From contig JAGVMP010000011.1 in NCBI GenBank assembly GCA_020053735.1, forward strand, positions 434,001 to 498,000: a stretch of 64,000 nt of DNA. The letters are read 5' to 3'. Below are positions 57,190 to 64,000 of this stretch, piece after piece (the stretch's first letter is position 1; each line of letters starts with the position of its first letter). Below the pieces are notes generated by a model. That model was not told the origin of the DNA. It made no database searches and saw nothing but the letters and a program-made list of their open reading frames with translations. The DNA is from Pseudomonadota bacterium (GTDB lineage: Bacteria > Pseudomonadota > Gammaproteobacteria > Burkholderiales > Methylophilaceae). The translations under genes were made by a program, and so were the position numbers.

Positions 57190-57879
57190 ATGAGAAGAAA
57201 TGTTGAACGTGAAAGTAAGCTTCCAGCTTTTTCAGTTAATGTTGCCGAATTAGAGGTTCTTTGGAATAGGCTCTTAAAGCTATTTGAAGATAGTGATAGT
57301 GACCGCTACTACAGTCGTTTAAGTGTCACCCTCCCTTCAGAAGAGCTAGTTTTTGATAACATAGAAGAGCTAAGACAATACTCAGAACTAAAAGGCAAGA
57401 CTTCTAATTTCTCGCTAACTCTATCGGAATACTCTAGCTCAAGGCGTATCTCTATCAGATCTGGCTACATCCTTAGCTCTCATGCATTAGTAAGAGTTTC
57501 TGGAGATAATGAGGCTTGGTGCGCTGGAGCAATCGAAGTGGTTTTGTCATTTCTGCAAAACCACAAAATATGGTACAGCTGGCTCGTTTCTGCTCCATTA
57601 GGATGGTACCTTTTTTTGCTGACTTGGGTTCCAAATATCATTTTCGCATTACTCCCAAAAGATATAAAAATTAACAAGCTCTTCGTGGCGGCTTGGTTAG
57701 CAATTACCATCACTCTAGCAATTATATATATTGGAAGAGCGAAGCTTCTTCCATCATCGATTATTCGCTTTAGCGATGAGGAAAGCTTCATTAAAAAGTA
57801 TGGTGTAGAACTGAGTTTAATAATTGCTGTAATTTCAGCAGTACTAACCATTATTGGCTGGTTTGTTTCTGTAAAGTAA
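57190..57879 (+). CDS. Unknown membrane protein inserted between prfA and prmC
   Basis: A 229-residue protein that I cannot place in a family. The first 125 residues are soluble and charged (VAELEVLWNRLLKLFEDSDSD, LPSEELVFDNIEELRQYSEL). Three hydrophobic helices follow (WYSWLVSAPLGWYLFLLTWVPNIIF, LFVAAWLAITITLAIIYIG and, at the end, LSLIIAVISAVLTIIGWFV). AGGAGG lies 4 nt before the ATG, so it is well translated. It is more AT-rich in codon use than prfA and interrupts an arrangement (hemA-prfA-prmC) that is usually contiguous. Confidence 0.75.
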   Translation: MRRNVERESKLPAFSVNVAELEVLWNRLLKLFEDSDSDRYYSRLSVTLPSEELVFDNIEELRQYSELKGKTSNFSLTLSEYSSSRRISIRSGYILSSHALVRVSGDNEAWCAGAIEVVLSFLQNHKIWYSWLVSAPLGWYLFLLTWVPNIIFALLPKDIKINKLFVAAWLAITITLAIIYIGRAKLLPSSIIRFSDEESFIKKYGVELSLIIAVISAVLTIIGWFVSVK

Positions 57880-57924
57880 TCAAACTGACAGTTGCAGAAA
57901 AAACTGCTCTCTTAGCACAATTAA

Positions 57925-58899
57925 ATGACCAACTCCCAATCCATCCAAACTACTCTTTCACTTGCCGCCACTCAACTAAAAACGCAAGGCATTGAAACAG
58001 AAACTGCAAAACTAGAAGCACAATTGCTACTGCAACATGTACTAAATGTAAATCGTGCGTGGTTAATATCACATCAAAACGATCCTCTGGAATCCAATAT
58101 CCATGCGGCCTACAGAGCACTGATTAATCGTCGTTTAAATGGCGAGCCAATTGCGTATATTTTGGGTGTGCGTGAATTTTACGGATTAAACCTTAAAGTC
58201 GCTCCTGCTACGCTGATACCGCGGCCCGATACTGAAACTTTGGTAGAGGCTGCTTTAGCAAAGATTCCTCAAAACGTCACTTTTTCCGAACCGTCATTCC
58301 CGCGTAGGCGGGAATCCAATTTGAATTTAAACCAGGAGTTGAATTTAAACCAAAAAATGGATTCCCGCCTACGCGGGAATGACGAAATTAAAGTGCTAGA
58401 TTTAGGCACAGGCTCAGGTGCGATTGCATTAGCCATTGCCAAACATCGCCCACAAGCCTGTGTATTGGCGCTTGACGCTTCACAAGCCGCGCTGGATGTT
58501 GCTATTGAGAACGCGCAAAGCTTAAAAATATCTAACGTAGATTTTGTGTTGAGTGATTGGTTTTCAGCATTAGGCGAGCAAAATAACACACAAAAATTCG
58601 ATCTTATCGTCAGCAACCCGCCCTATATAGAAGCCAATGACGCGCATTTAAGCCAAGGCGATTTACGCTTTGAGCCAATCTCTGCGCTGGCGTCAGGGCA
58701 AGATGGTTTAGACGATATTCGCCGCATCATCCGCCAAGCGCCGCAATATCTTTACTTACATGGTTGGCTGCTGCTGGAGCATGGCTATAATCAAGCCGAA
58801 CTAGTCGCAGCATTATTCAAGCAAGCTGGGTTTAATGAGATTAGTCATGCCCGAGATTTAGCGGGAATTAACCGCGTGACGTTAGGAAGGCTTTGCTAA
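57925..58899 (+). CDS. prmC: Release factor glutamine methyltransferase PrmC, with an in-frame repeat insertion
   Basis: 324 residues versus about 280-290 for the family. The N-terminal helical domain (LEAQLLLQHVLNVNRAWLISH) is followed by RRLNGEPIAYILGVREFYGLNLKVAPATLIPRPDTETLVEAAL, the SAM-binding VLDLGTGSGAIALAIA and the catalytic NPPY in DLIVSNPPYIE. Between about residues 123 and 153 an inverted REP pair is translated (FPRRRESN ... DSRLRGND), placed just before the SAM-binding strand. It methylates the GGQ Gln of release factors. A piece of another repeat coincides with residues 57-64. Confidence 0.95.
   Translation: MTNSQSIQTTLSLAATQLKTQGIETETAKLEAQLLLQHVLNVNRAWLISHQNDPLESNIHAAYRALINRRLNGEPIAYILGVREFYGLNLKVAPATLIPRPDTETLVEAALAKIPQNVTFSEPSFPRRRESNLNLNQELNLNQKMDSRLRGNDEIKVLDLGTGSGAIALAIAKHRPQACVLALDASQAALDVAIENAQSLKISNVDFVLSDWFSALGEQNNTQKFDLIVSNPPYIEANDAHLSQGDLRFEPISALASGQDGLDDIRRIIRQAPQYLYLHGWLLLEHGYNQAELVAALFKQAGFNEISHARDLAGINRVTLGRLC
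58094..58115 (-). repeat. GCATGGATATT-family repeat segment inside prmC
   Basis: The minus strand of this 22-nt segment is identical to 7910-7931 (stem and loop of the CBS-gene terminator). It encodes NIHAAYR in an otherwise normal stretch of PrmC, without adding length. Confidence 0.7.
58293..58383. repeat. Inverted REP pair translated within prmC
   Basis: Two 26-bp copies (58293-58318 and 58358-58383), exact reverse complements, each with the CCCGC-GTAG-GCGGG hairpin, surround a 39-nt spacer. The spacer holds a direct repeat TTGAATTTAAACCA. The whole is in frame with no stop codon. Confidence 0.95.
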
Positions 58900-58907
58900 C
58901 AAATGCA

Positions 58908-58990
58908 CTGGATTGCTTCGCCCAAGTTAAAACCTTAGGCTCGCAAAGACAAGCATTGTCATTGCGAGCCTTTAGGCCGACGCAATCCAT
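58908..58990. repeat. REP-like doublet between prmC and metX
   Basis: GGATTGCTTCGCCCAAGTTA ... CTCGCAAAGAC faces GTCATTGCGAGCCTTTAGGC ... GCAATCC. The CCAAG-TTAAAA-CCTTAGG loop resembles that at 28130-28150. Confidence 0.85.
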
Positions 58991-59019
58991 AGGCTCAAAA
59001 GGCATAGTATAATTGACGT

Positions 59020-60153
59020 ATGAGTGAAAATTCCTTGAATTCCGTTGGTATCGTCGCACCGCAAACTGCACATTTTAGCGAACCGCTCACCCTAAAAAAC
59101 GGTGAAGTATTACCGCAATTTGATTTGGTGTATGAAACCTACGGCACACTGAATGCCAGCAAAAGCAATGCCGTGCTCATCTGTCATGCGCTATCAGGCA
59201 ATCACCACGCAGCCGGCAAATACGCCGAAACGGACAAAAATGCAGGTTGGTGGGATAACTTGATTGGCCCTAATAAAGCGCTGGATACCAATAAGTTTTT
59301 TGTGATTGGCTTAAACAACCTGGCTGGTTGCCATGGCAGTAGCGGCCCTTCGAGTATTAATCCAGAATCTAAGAAGCCTTATGGCGCGAGCTTTCCCATT
59401 GTGACGGTAGAAGATTGGGTGAACTCGCAAGCGCGTTTGCTGGATTATCTGGGCATTAAAACACTGGCCGCTGTCATCGGTGGCAGTTTGGGCGGCATGC
59501 AAGCATTGCAATGGACGATTGCTTATCCAGATAGAGTTAAGCATGCCTTGGTCATTGCCAGCGCACCCAATTTAACCGCACAGAATATGGCGTTTAACGA
59601 AGTTGCACGCCAGGCCATTATTACCGACCCTGAATTTTACGAGGGCGATTATTACGCGCATAGCGCGGTGCCCCGCCGTGGCTTGCGTATTGCGCGCATG
59701 CTAGGACACATAACCTATTTATCTGACGATGCCATGGGCGAAAAATTTGGCCGTAAGGTAAAAGATAAAATCAAATATAGCTTTGATGTCGAGTTTGAAA
59801 TGGAATCATACTTGCGCTATCAAGGCGATAAATTTGCTGGCGAGTTTGATGCCAACACTTATTTACGCATGACGCGTGCACTGGATTATTATGACCCAGC
59901 TTTAGAATTTGGCGGCGATTTAACTGCAGCCTTAAGTAAGGTAAAAGCACAATTTTTAGTAGTTTCTTTTACCAGCGATTGGCGTTTTTCGCCCGACCGC
60001 TCGCGCGAAATCGTTAAAGCGCTACTTGATAACGAGCTAACGGTGAGCTATGCCGAGGTGACTGCACTCCATGGTCATGATGCGTTTTTAATGCCCGATG
60101 CGCATTATCACACCATTTTACGTTCATATTTACAAAAAATTGAGATCCAATAG
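59020..60153 (+). CDS. metX: Homoserine O-acyltransferase
   Basis: A 377-residue alpha/beta hydrolase-fold enzyme. Landmarks: [44 protein letters not shown], the nucleophile elbow [14 protein letters not shown] (Ser about 157), the Asp in [16 protein letters not shown] and the His in [11 protein letters not shown]. It acylates homoserine in methionine synthesis; whether acetyl- or succinyl-CoA is used cannot be settled here. No ribosome site precedes the ATG. TATAAT lies 6 nt upstream of it, so a leaderless or very short 5' end is possible. Confidence 0.96.
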   Translation: MSENSLNSVGIVAPQTAHFSEPLTLKNGEVLPQFDLVYETYGTLNASKSNAVLICHALSGNHHAAGKYAETDKNAGWWDNLIGPNKALDTNKFFVIGLNNLAGCHGSSGPSSINPESKKPYGASFPIVTVEDWVNSQARLLDYLGIKTLAAVIGGSLGGMQALQWTIAYPDRVKHALVIASAPNLTAQNMAFNEVARQAIITDPEFYEGDYYAHSAVPRRGLRIARMLGHITYLSDDAMGEKFGRKVKDKIKYSFDVEFEMESYLRYQGDKFAGEFDANTYLRMTRALDYYDPALEFGGDLTAALSKVKAQFLVVSFTSDWRFSPDRSREIVKALLDNELTVSYAEVTALHGHDAFLMPDAHYHTILRSYLQKIEIQ

Positions 60154-60162
60154 ACTTGAATC

Positions 60163-60780
60163 ATGAAAAATAATGTATATATTACAAATTCAACTACCTA
60201 CCGTCAAGATTTTGCAATCATTGCAGGATGGGTAGGCTTTGGAAGTAAAGTGCTAGATTTGGGTTGTGGCGATGGCGAACTGCTGACGTATTTGCGCACC
60301 TCGCTAGAAATAAAAGGTTACGGTGTAGAGAAAGATGATACAAACTGGCTGGCCTGTTTGCAAAATGGTACCAATGTCATCCAAATGGACTTAGAAGACG
60401 GTTTATCCGGCTTTGAGAATCAATCGTTCGATACCGTTGTTCTGTCACAAACCTTACAAGCGATGCATAATACGGAAGAAATCGTAAAAGAAATGCTGCG
60501 TGTAGGGCGTGAGGTAATCGTCACTTTCCCTAATTTTGGTTATTGGCGCAACCGTGTGCAAATTGCCAGTGGTGGGCATATGCCAGTGTCAAAAGACTTA
60601 CCTTACCAGTGGTACGATACACCCAACGTGCATTTATGCACTATTAACGATTTTGATAAATTTTGTAATAATTACAAAATTAGCGTCATAGAGCGCAAAG
60701 TGATTACCGATGGCATTGAGGTGAGTTTTATGCCCAACCTGTTGGGTAATTTAGCGATGTATCGATTGAAAGCTAGCTAA
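60163..60780 (+). CDS. metW: MetW, methyltransferase-fold methionine biosynthesis protein
   Basis: A 205-residue protein with a SAM-binding-type fold: KVLDLGCGDGELLTYL (motif I), NVIQMDLEDGLSGFENQSFDTVVLSQTLQAM and EIVKEMLRVGREVIVTFPNFGYWRNRVQI. metX-metW pairs are typical of proteobacteria, and MetW has been found to support MetX activity. It starts 9 nt after metX. Confidence 0.96.
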   Translation: MKNNVYITNSTTYRQDFAIIAGWVGFGSKVLDLGCGDGELLTYLRTSLEIKGYGVEKDDTNWLACLQNGTNVIQMDLEDGLSGFENQSFDTVVLSQTLQAMHNTEEIVKEMLRVGREVIVTFPNFGYWRNRVQIASGGHMPVSKDLPYQWYDTPNVHLCTINDFDKFCNNYKISVIERKVITDGIEVSFMPNLLGNLAMYRLKAS

Positions 60781-60791
60781 TTAAAAAATGG

Positions 60792-62285
60792 TTAAGTAGT
60801 CTTGTTTAACTGGCTAATAGGCTGGCGCATCCACCACAGCATCACAACGCTTGGCACCGCCATCACCACCGAGAATAAAAAGAAGTTCGGCCAACCCAAG
60901 CTTTCAGATAAAACGCCTGCCACTGGGCTGACATAAATGCGCCCCACCGCAGCCAAAGCAGAAAGTAGCGCATAATGCGTGGCACTAAACTGGTTGTTGC
61001 ACAAACTCATCAGCAAGGCCACAAACGCTGCCGTCCCCATGCCGCTGGTGATGTTTTCTAATGCAATCGCACTCATTAATAGTCGATCGATTTGCGTAGG
61101 CTCCAACACCGAAACAAAACCTAAATCAAACGGCATCAATATAAAGCTGCCCCATGCGCCTTTGCCCAAAACAGCCAGCGCGTAAAAGCCAAAGTTAGAT
61201 AACAATTGTAATATGCCAAAACTCATTAAAGCTTGAAATAAAGTGAGCCGAATCATCAGCAAGCCTGCTAAGAACGCACCAATAATGGTGAGCCAAATGC
61301 CAATGATTTTATTGACGATGCCTACCTCAATTTGGCTAAACGCCATGCCTTTTAGCAGAAATGGTGTAAACAGACTGCCAGCAAATGCATCGCCCAATTT
61401 GTATAAAATAATTAATATTAAAAACGCCCACGCCCCTTGCTGGCTAAAATAGCTAGCCAGTGATTGATTCAGTGTGGCAAAACCAGCTTTTTGTGCAGCC
61501 TTTAACCCCAGTGGCAGCGCCACAGCCAGGCTTGTCATCACATACGCTAATTGCACCCATTTGTTGGCTTCCTGCAAATTGACGCCAACTAGAACAAAGG
61601 CGAGACGTACTAGATATACACCTGCCAGCACGCCCAACAACATAGCCAAAAAGCCGACTAACTCTTGTTTAGGACTACTATTCAAGGGTTTAACATCACT
61701 TTTTACACTGGGCAAAAATAGCAACGAAAACACTGCTACGCCCAGCATAATGGCCGCCATCGCTGCATACACCTTGCCCCAACTTTGCCACTGTTCCGCC
61801 CAAATTAGCGCGATGCCGCCTGAGGCAATCATGCCAATGCGGTAACCCAGCACCGACATCGAGGCGCCAATGCCACGCTCATCCGCACACAATAAATCGG
61901 TGCGATAGGCATCAACCACAATATCTTGCGAGGCTGATAAAAAGGCAATCAGCAACGCAACTGCAGCAAACACACCTGGTTTTAGTGCAAACGAAACGGT
62001 GGATAAATAATAAATGCTGGCGGCAAGGATTAATTGTGTAAGCACGAGCCAACCGCGCCTGCGTCCAAACAAAGGCAGTTCGAAGCGATCCATCAGCGGT
62101 GCCCACAAGAACTTAAAGGTGTAAGGCACGCCAACTAGAGCTAAAAAACCAATAGTGGCAATCGCAATGCCATCGGTAGTTAGCCACGCCTGCATGGCCT
62201 GACCAGTGAGCGCCAGCGGCAAACCTGAGGCGAAGCCAAGCAACAATATGGCCACTAGCCGATGTATTCGCTGTAATTGTTGCAT
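60792..62285 (-). CDS. ampG: AmpG-like MFS permease
   Basis: A 497-residue carrier with 12-14 hydrophobic helices. The start IHRLVAILLLGFASGLPLALTGQAMQAWL and VPYTFKFLWAPLMDRFELPLFGRRRGWLVLTQL are typical of AmpG. SASQDIVVDAYRTDLL and ALENITSGMGTAAFVALLMSLCN agree. AmpG imports cell-wall anhydromuropeptides for recycling. It is convergent with metW, with only 11 nt between the stop codons. Confidence 0.92.
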   Translation of the reverse strand: MQQLQRIHRLVAILLLGFASGLPLALTGQAMQAWLTTDGIAIATIGFLALVGVPYTFKFLWAPLMDRFELPLFGRRRGWLVLTQLILAASIYYLSTVSFALKPGVFAAVALLIAFLSASQDIVVDAYRTDLLCADERGIGASMSVLGYRIGMIASGGIALIWAEQWQSWGKVYAAMAAIMLGVAVFSLLFLPSVKSDVKPLNSSPKQELVGFLAMLLGVLAGVYLVRLAFVLVGVNLQEANKWVQLAYVMTSLAVALPLGLKAAQKAGFATLNQSLASYFSQQGAWAFLILIILYKLGDAFAGSLFTPFLLKGMAFSQIEVGIVNKIIGIWLTIIGAFLAGLLMIRLTLFQALMSFGILQLLSNFGFYALAVLGKGAWGSFILMPFDLGFVSVLEPTQIDRLLMSAIALENITSGMGTAAFVALLMSLCNNQFSATHYALLSALAAVGRIYVSPVAGVLSESLGWPNFFLFSVVMAVPSVVMLWWMRQPISQLNKTT

Positions 62286-62435
62286 GTGATTGCTTTAATT
62301 AATTTTTAAAGTCACATTCTAACCAAAGCACACCTCTGTGGTGAAAATATGTAGTAAATAAGTGATGTATATAAACTGTAAGCTTTTAACAAATGCAGCG
62401 ACTAATCAATAATTATTTGGTCTTGGAAATTTATT

Positions 62436-63242
62436 ATGCTGCAAGGTAACGCAATGTTGTTCGGGTTTGGTTTGTTATTCAGCGTTTCTCAACATGCTAT
62501 CGCAGCAGAATGTTCTGCCAAAAGCGGCGCTACCACCGTGCCATTATTAGAGCTTTATACCAGTGAAGGCTGTAGTAGCTGCCCGCCTGCCGATAAATGG
62601 CTAAGCGGCATTATCACTGACAAAGTCACGCCGCTGGCATTTCATGTAGATTATTGGGACTATATTGGTTGGAAAGACAAATTTTCCAAAGCCGAATACA
62701 GTGACCGCCAACGCAAAATTGCCGCATTTGGCGGCGCTGGTTTTGTGTATACGCCACAATTCGTGATAAATGGACGCGATTTTAAAGGCTGGGATAACTC
62801 GCGCCTAAACCAAAGTGTCACGGCCTCTCAAAAAATAGCTTCACGCGCCAATTTAAGCTTAGATGCAGTGCAAGAGAACGGCAAAATCATACTAAAAACC
62901 ACTGCGCAACTTACCAACTCTGCAGATGCCCAGAATAAAATTAAAGATACAGATGTATTTGTGGCAATTTATGAAAATAAATTAGTCAGCCAAGTAAAAG
63001 CGGGGGAGAACAGTGGCCGTGAGTTGAAGCATGATTATGTGGTGCGCGAATTATTTGGTGCCTACCAAATCAATAATCAAAACGAATTTAGCAAAAACTT
63101 CACCTTAAGTCCTGAATGGGCAAAACGTGGCTATAAGTTTGAAAACATGGGCGCAGTGATGTTTGTGCAAAACAGCCAAACAGGGGAGATTTTACAAAGC
63201 TTAGCGTTAAAGTTTTGTGCCGCAGCCCTTGGTCAGCACTAA
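62436..63242 (+). CDS. DUF1223 exported thioredoxin-like protein
   Basis: A 268-residue protein with a signal peptide ending near AIAAE (about residue 24). The DUF1223 domain follows: PLLELYTSEGCSSCPPADKWL with a CxxC-type pair (Cys-Ser-Ser-Cys), LAFHVDYWDYIGWKDKFS, YSDRQRKIAAFGGAGFVYTPQFVINGRDF. The fold resembles thioredoxin, suggesting a periplasmic redox role, but the family is uncharacterised. It stands alone. Confidence 0.9.
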   Translation: MLQGNAMLFGFGLLFSVSQHAIAAECSAKSGATTVPLLELYTSEGCSSCPPADKWLSGIITDKVTPLAFHVDYWDYIGWKDKFSKAEYSDRQRKIAAFGGAGFVYTPQFVINGRDFKGWDNSRLNQSVTASQKIASRANLSLDAVQENGKIILKTTAQLTNSADAQNKIKDTDVFVAIYENKLVSQVKAGENSGRELKHDYVVRELFGAYQINNQNEFSKNFTLSPEWAKRGYKFENMGAVMFVQNSQTGEILQSLALKFCAAALGQH

Positions 63243-63304
63243 GAAATAATCCCTACAAGAATTTTTAAATTTACAGCATAAGAGTTTTAAAGCGGGCACA
63301 AGCT

Positions 63305-64000
63305 TTATTCTGTGGCAGCTTCATACAGCGGCAATATGCTTACGTCAGCATCAGTGTCGAGACTTATTTCATCACTAGCTTCTACAGCATTGATAGCAAC
63401 TTCTTGTGTTAAATCTATATCTTCATCTGCTAAAAGTACAACTTCAGCATCTTCCTTTTCAATCATGGCCTGCAAAGTATAGCGACTTGCTTGTAGGTCA
63501 AGCATCCATGCGCCTTGTGGCGGCTCATCTTGCGTTAGAACACTTTCTACTGAACGCATATCCCACTCGGCCTTCTCCATGATGGTACGCGCGATCTCAT
63601 CGGCTTGACTAAGTTGCGTTGGTTTCATTTTAGCCATCACCACTTCACTGCCCACCATCGAAGTTGCTGTCGAAGCAGCGCTAGTAAGCAGCGTAGTGGC
63701 AGTACTGGCCTGCGCAGCCGCGCTAGAGGCGCCAATAATCGCCACTGCGGGGAACAGCACGCTAACCAGTGCAGAAATAATAAGTTTAGTAGAAGTATTA
63801 GTAGCGTGATGGCCTGCCATGACATGCGCCATTTCACGTGCAACCACAAAACCCAGCGCGTCATCACTCAAATGTAAGTCTTGCACACCACGCAACACGA
63901 CAATCTGGCCTTTATTGTTTGATGCGGTACCCGCCTCTTGCTTATCTGCCACTGAAAACACCATGCGCCGAATCAATTTTTCTTGTTGCGGATATAACTG
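63305..64000 (-). CDS. M48-type metalloprotease homologue, 5' end missing, HExxH altered to RExxH
   Basis: The frame is open to the right edge, so only the C-terminal part (232 codons) is visible. LIRRMVFSVADKQ, GQIVVLRGVQDLHLSDDALGFVVAREMAHVMAGHH matches the zinc-site region of M48 peptidases, but the first zinc-binding His is Arg (CGT). An Ala/Ser-rich hydrophobic segment follows (IISALVSVLFPAVAIIGASS), then VVMAKMKPTQLSQADEIARTIMEKAEWD, which retains the downstream ADEI/D part (ADEIA). The tail is acidic. It may be an inactive homologue or a variant subfamily. Confidence 0.78.
   Translation of the reverse strand, partial: QLYPQQEKLIRRMVFSVADKQEAGTASNNKGQIVVLRGVQDLHLSDDALGFVVAREMAHVMAGHHATNTSTKLIISALVSVLFPAVAIIGASSAAAQASTATTLLTSAASTATSMVGSEVVMAKMKPTQLSQADEIARTIMEKAEWDMRSVESVLTQDEPPQGAWMLDLQASRYTLQAMIEKEDAEVVLLADEDIDLTQEVAINAVEASDEISLDTDADVSILPLYEAATE

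Noticed and set aside
59008-59022. Leaderless metX transcript (TATAAT 6 nt before the ATG)
   Set aside because: No -35 hexamer at proper spacing; mentioned only as a possibility in the gene entry.

Overview
This window is chromosomal DNA from a Gram-negative betaproteobacterium, most likely a methylotroph of the family Methylophilaceae (Methylotenera-like). The evidence is its AT-leaning composition, typical betaproteobacterial gene blocks (fmdB-DUF502-aspS, pilMNOPQ with aroK-aroB-dgt, trpG-trpD-trpC-hemB, hemA-prfA-prmC, metX-metW, glnA-ntrB-ntrC), and a SoxYZ-like carrier of the kind associated with quinoprotein dehydrogenases. The genus is an inference from gene content. No phage, plasmid, insertion sequence, CRISPR array, tRNA or rRNA was found.

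Layout. 1-6.2 kb (minus): yebC, ruvC, ruvA, a DUF4349 lipoprotein interrupted by an in-frame amber codon, a TonB-dependent receptor, an ABC-type periplasmic binding protein and the start of a membrane protein cut by the left edge. 6.4-9.4 kb: EamA transporter, CBS-pair protein, YjbQ and a SoxYZ-like carrier with a CRP-type site upstream. 9.6-14.3 kb (minus): ssb, fmdB, DUF502, aspS, a solitary Mrr-type nuclease and a VOC protein. 14.4-21.5 kb: YajR-like MFS carrier, uvrA, DUF456, and the rhodanese-aroE-mtgA operon. 21.6-26.6 kb: a nitrogen block, glnA behind a sigma-54/NtrC control region, followed by ntrB and ntrC. 26.6-30.1 kb: a repeat-rich stretch with a GIY-YIG nuclease, a 2OG-oxygenase-like protein and a porin. 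30.1-37.9 kb (minus): pilM-N-O-P-Q, aroK, aroB, dgt. 38.2-41.8 kb: a class A PBP, a conserved unknown and a second GIY-YIG gene. 42.2-54.5 kb: rpe and trpE, then trpG-trpD-DUF3465-trpC-hemB. These tryptophan genes are split by a convergent pair: a PilB/GspE-type ATPase with tandem MshEN-like (c-di-GMP-binding type) repeats and a MASE1-PAS-GGDEF-EAL protein. 54.7-64 kb: hemA-prfA-unknown-prmC, metX-metW, AmpG-like permease, DUF1223 protein and an M48-type protein cut by the right edge.

The most striking content lies between genes. Several families of palindromic repeats keep short core or loop sequences constant while their stems differ from copy to copy and stay self-complementary. One family (core AAGGCGC ... 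short inner hairpin ... AACGC) occurs five times, each time directly at the 3' end of a gene, and its outermost arms usually run into or against the stop codon. A second family has fixed loops (TTTA, CTTGC, GCATGGATATT) on covarying stems. Widespread REP-like repeats (GTCATTGCGAG..., GTCATTCCCGC...) also occur; one inverted pair lies in frame inside prmC and adds about 31 residues. Both GIY-YIG genes are bracketed by such palindromes.
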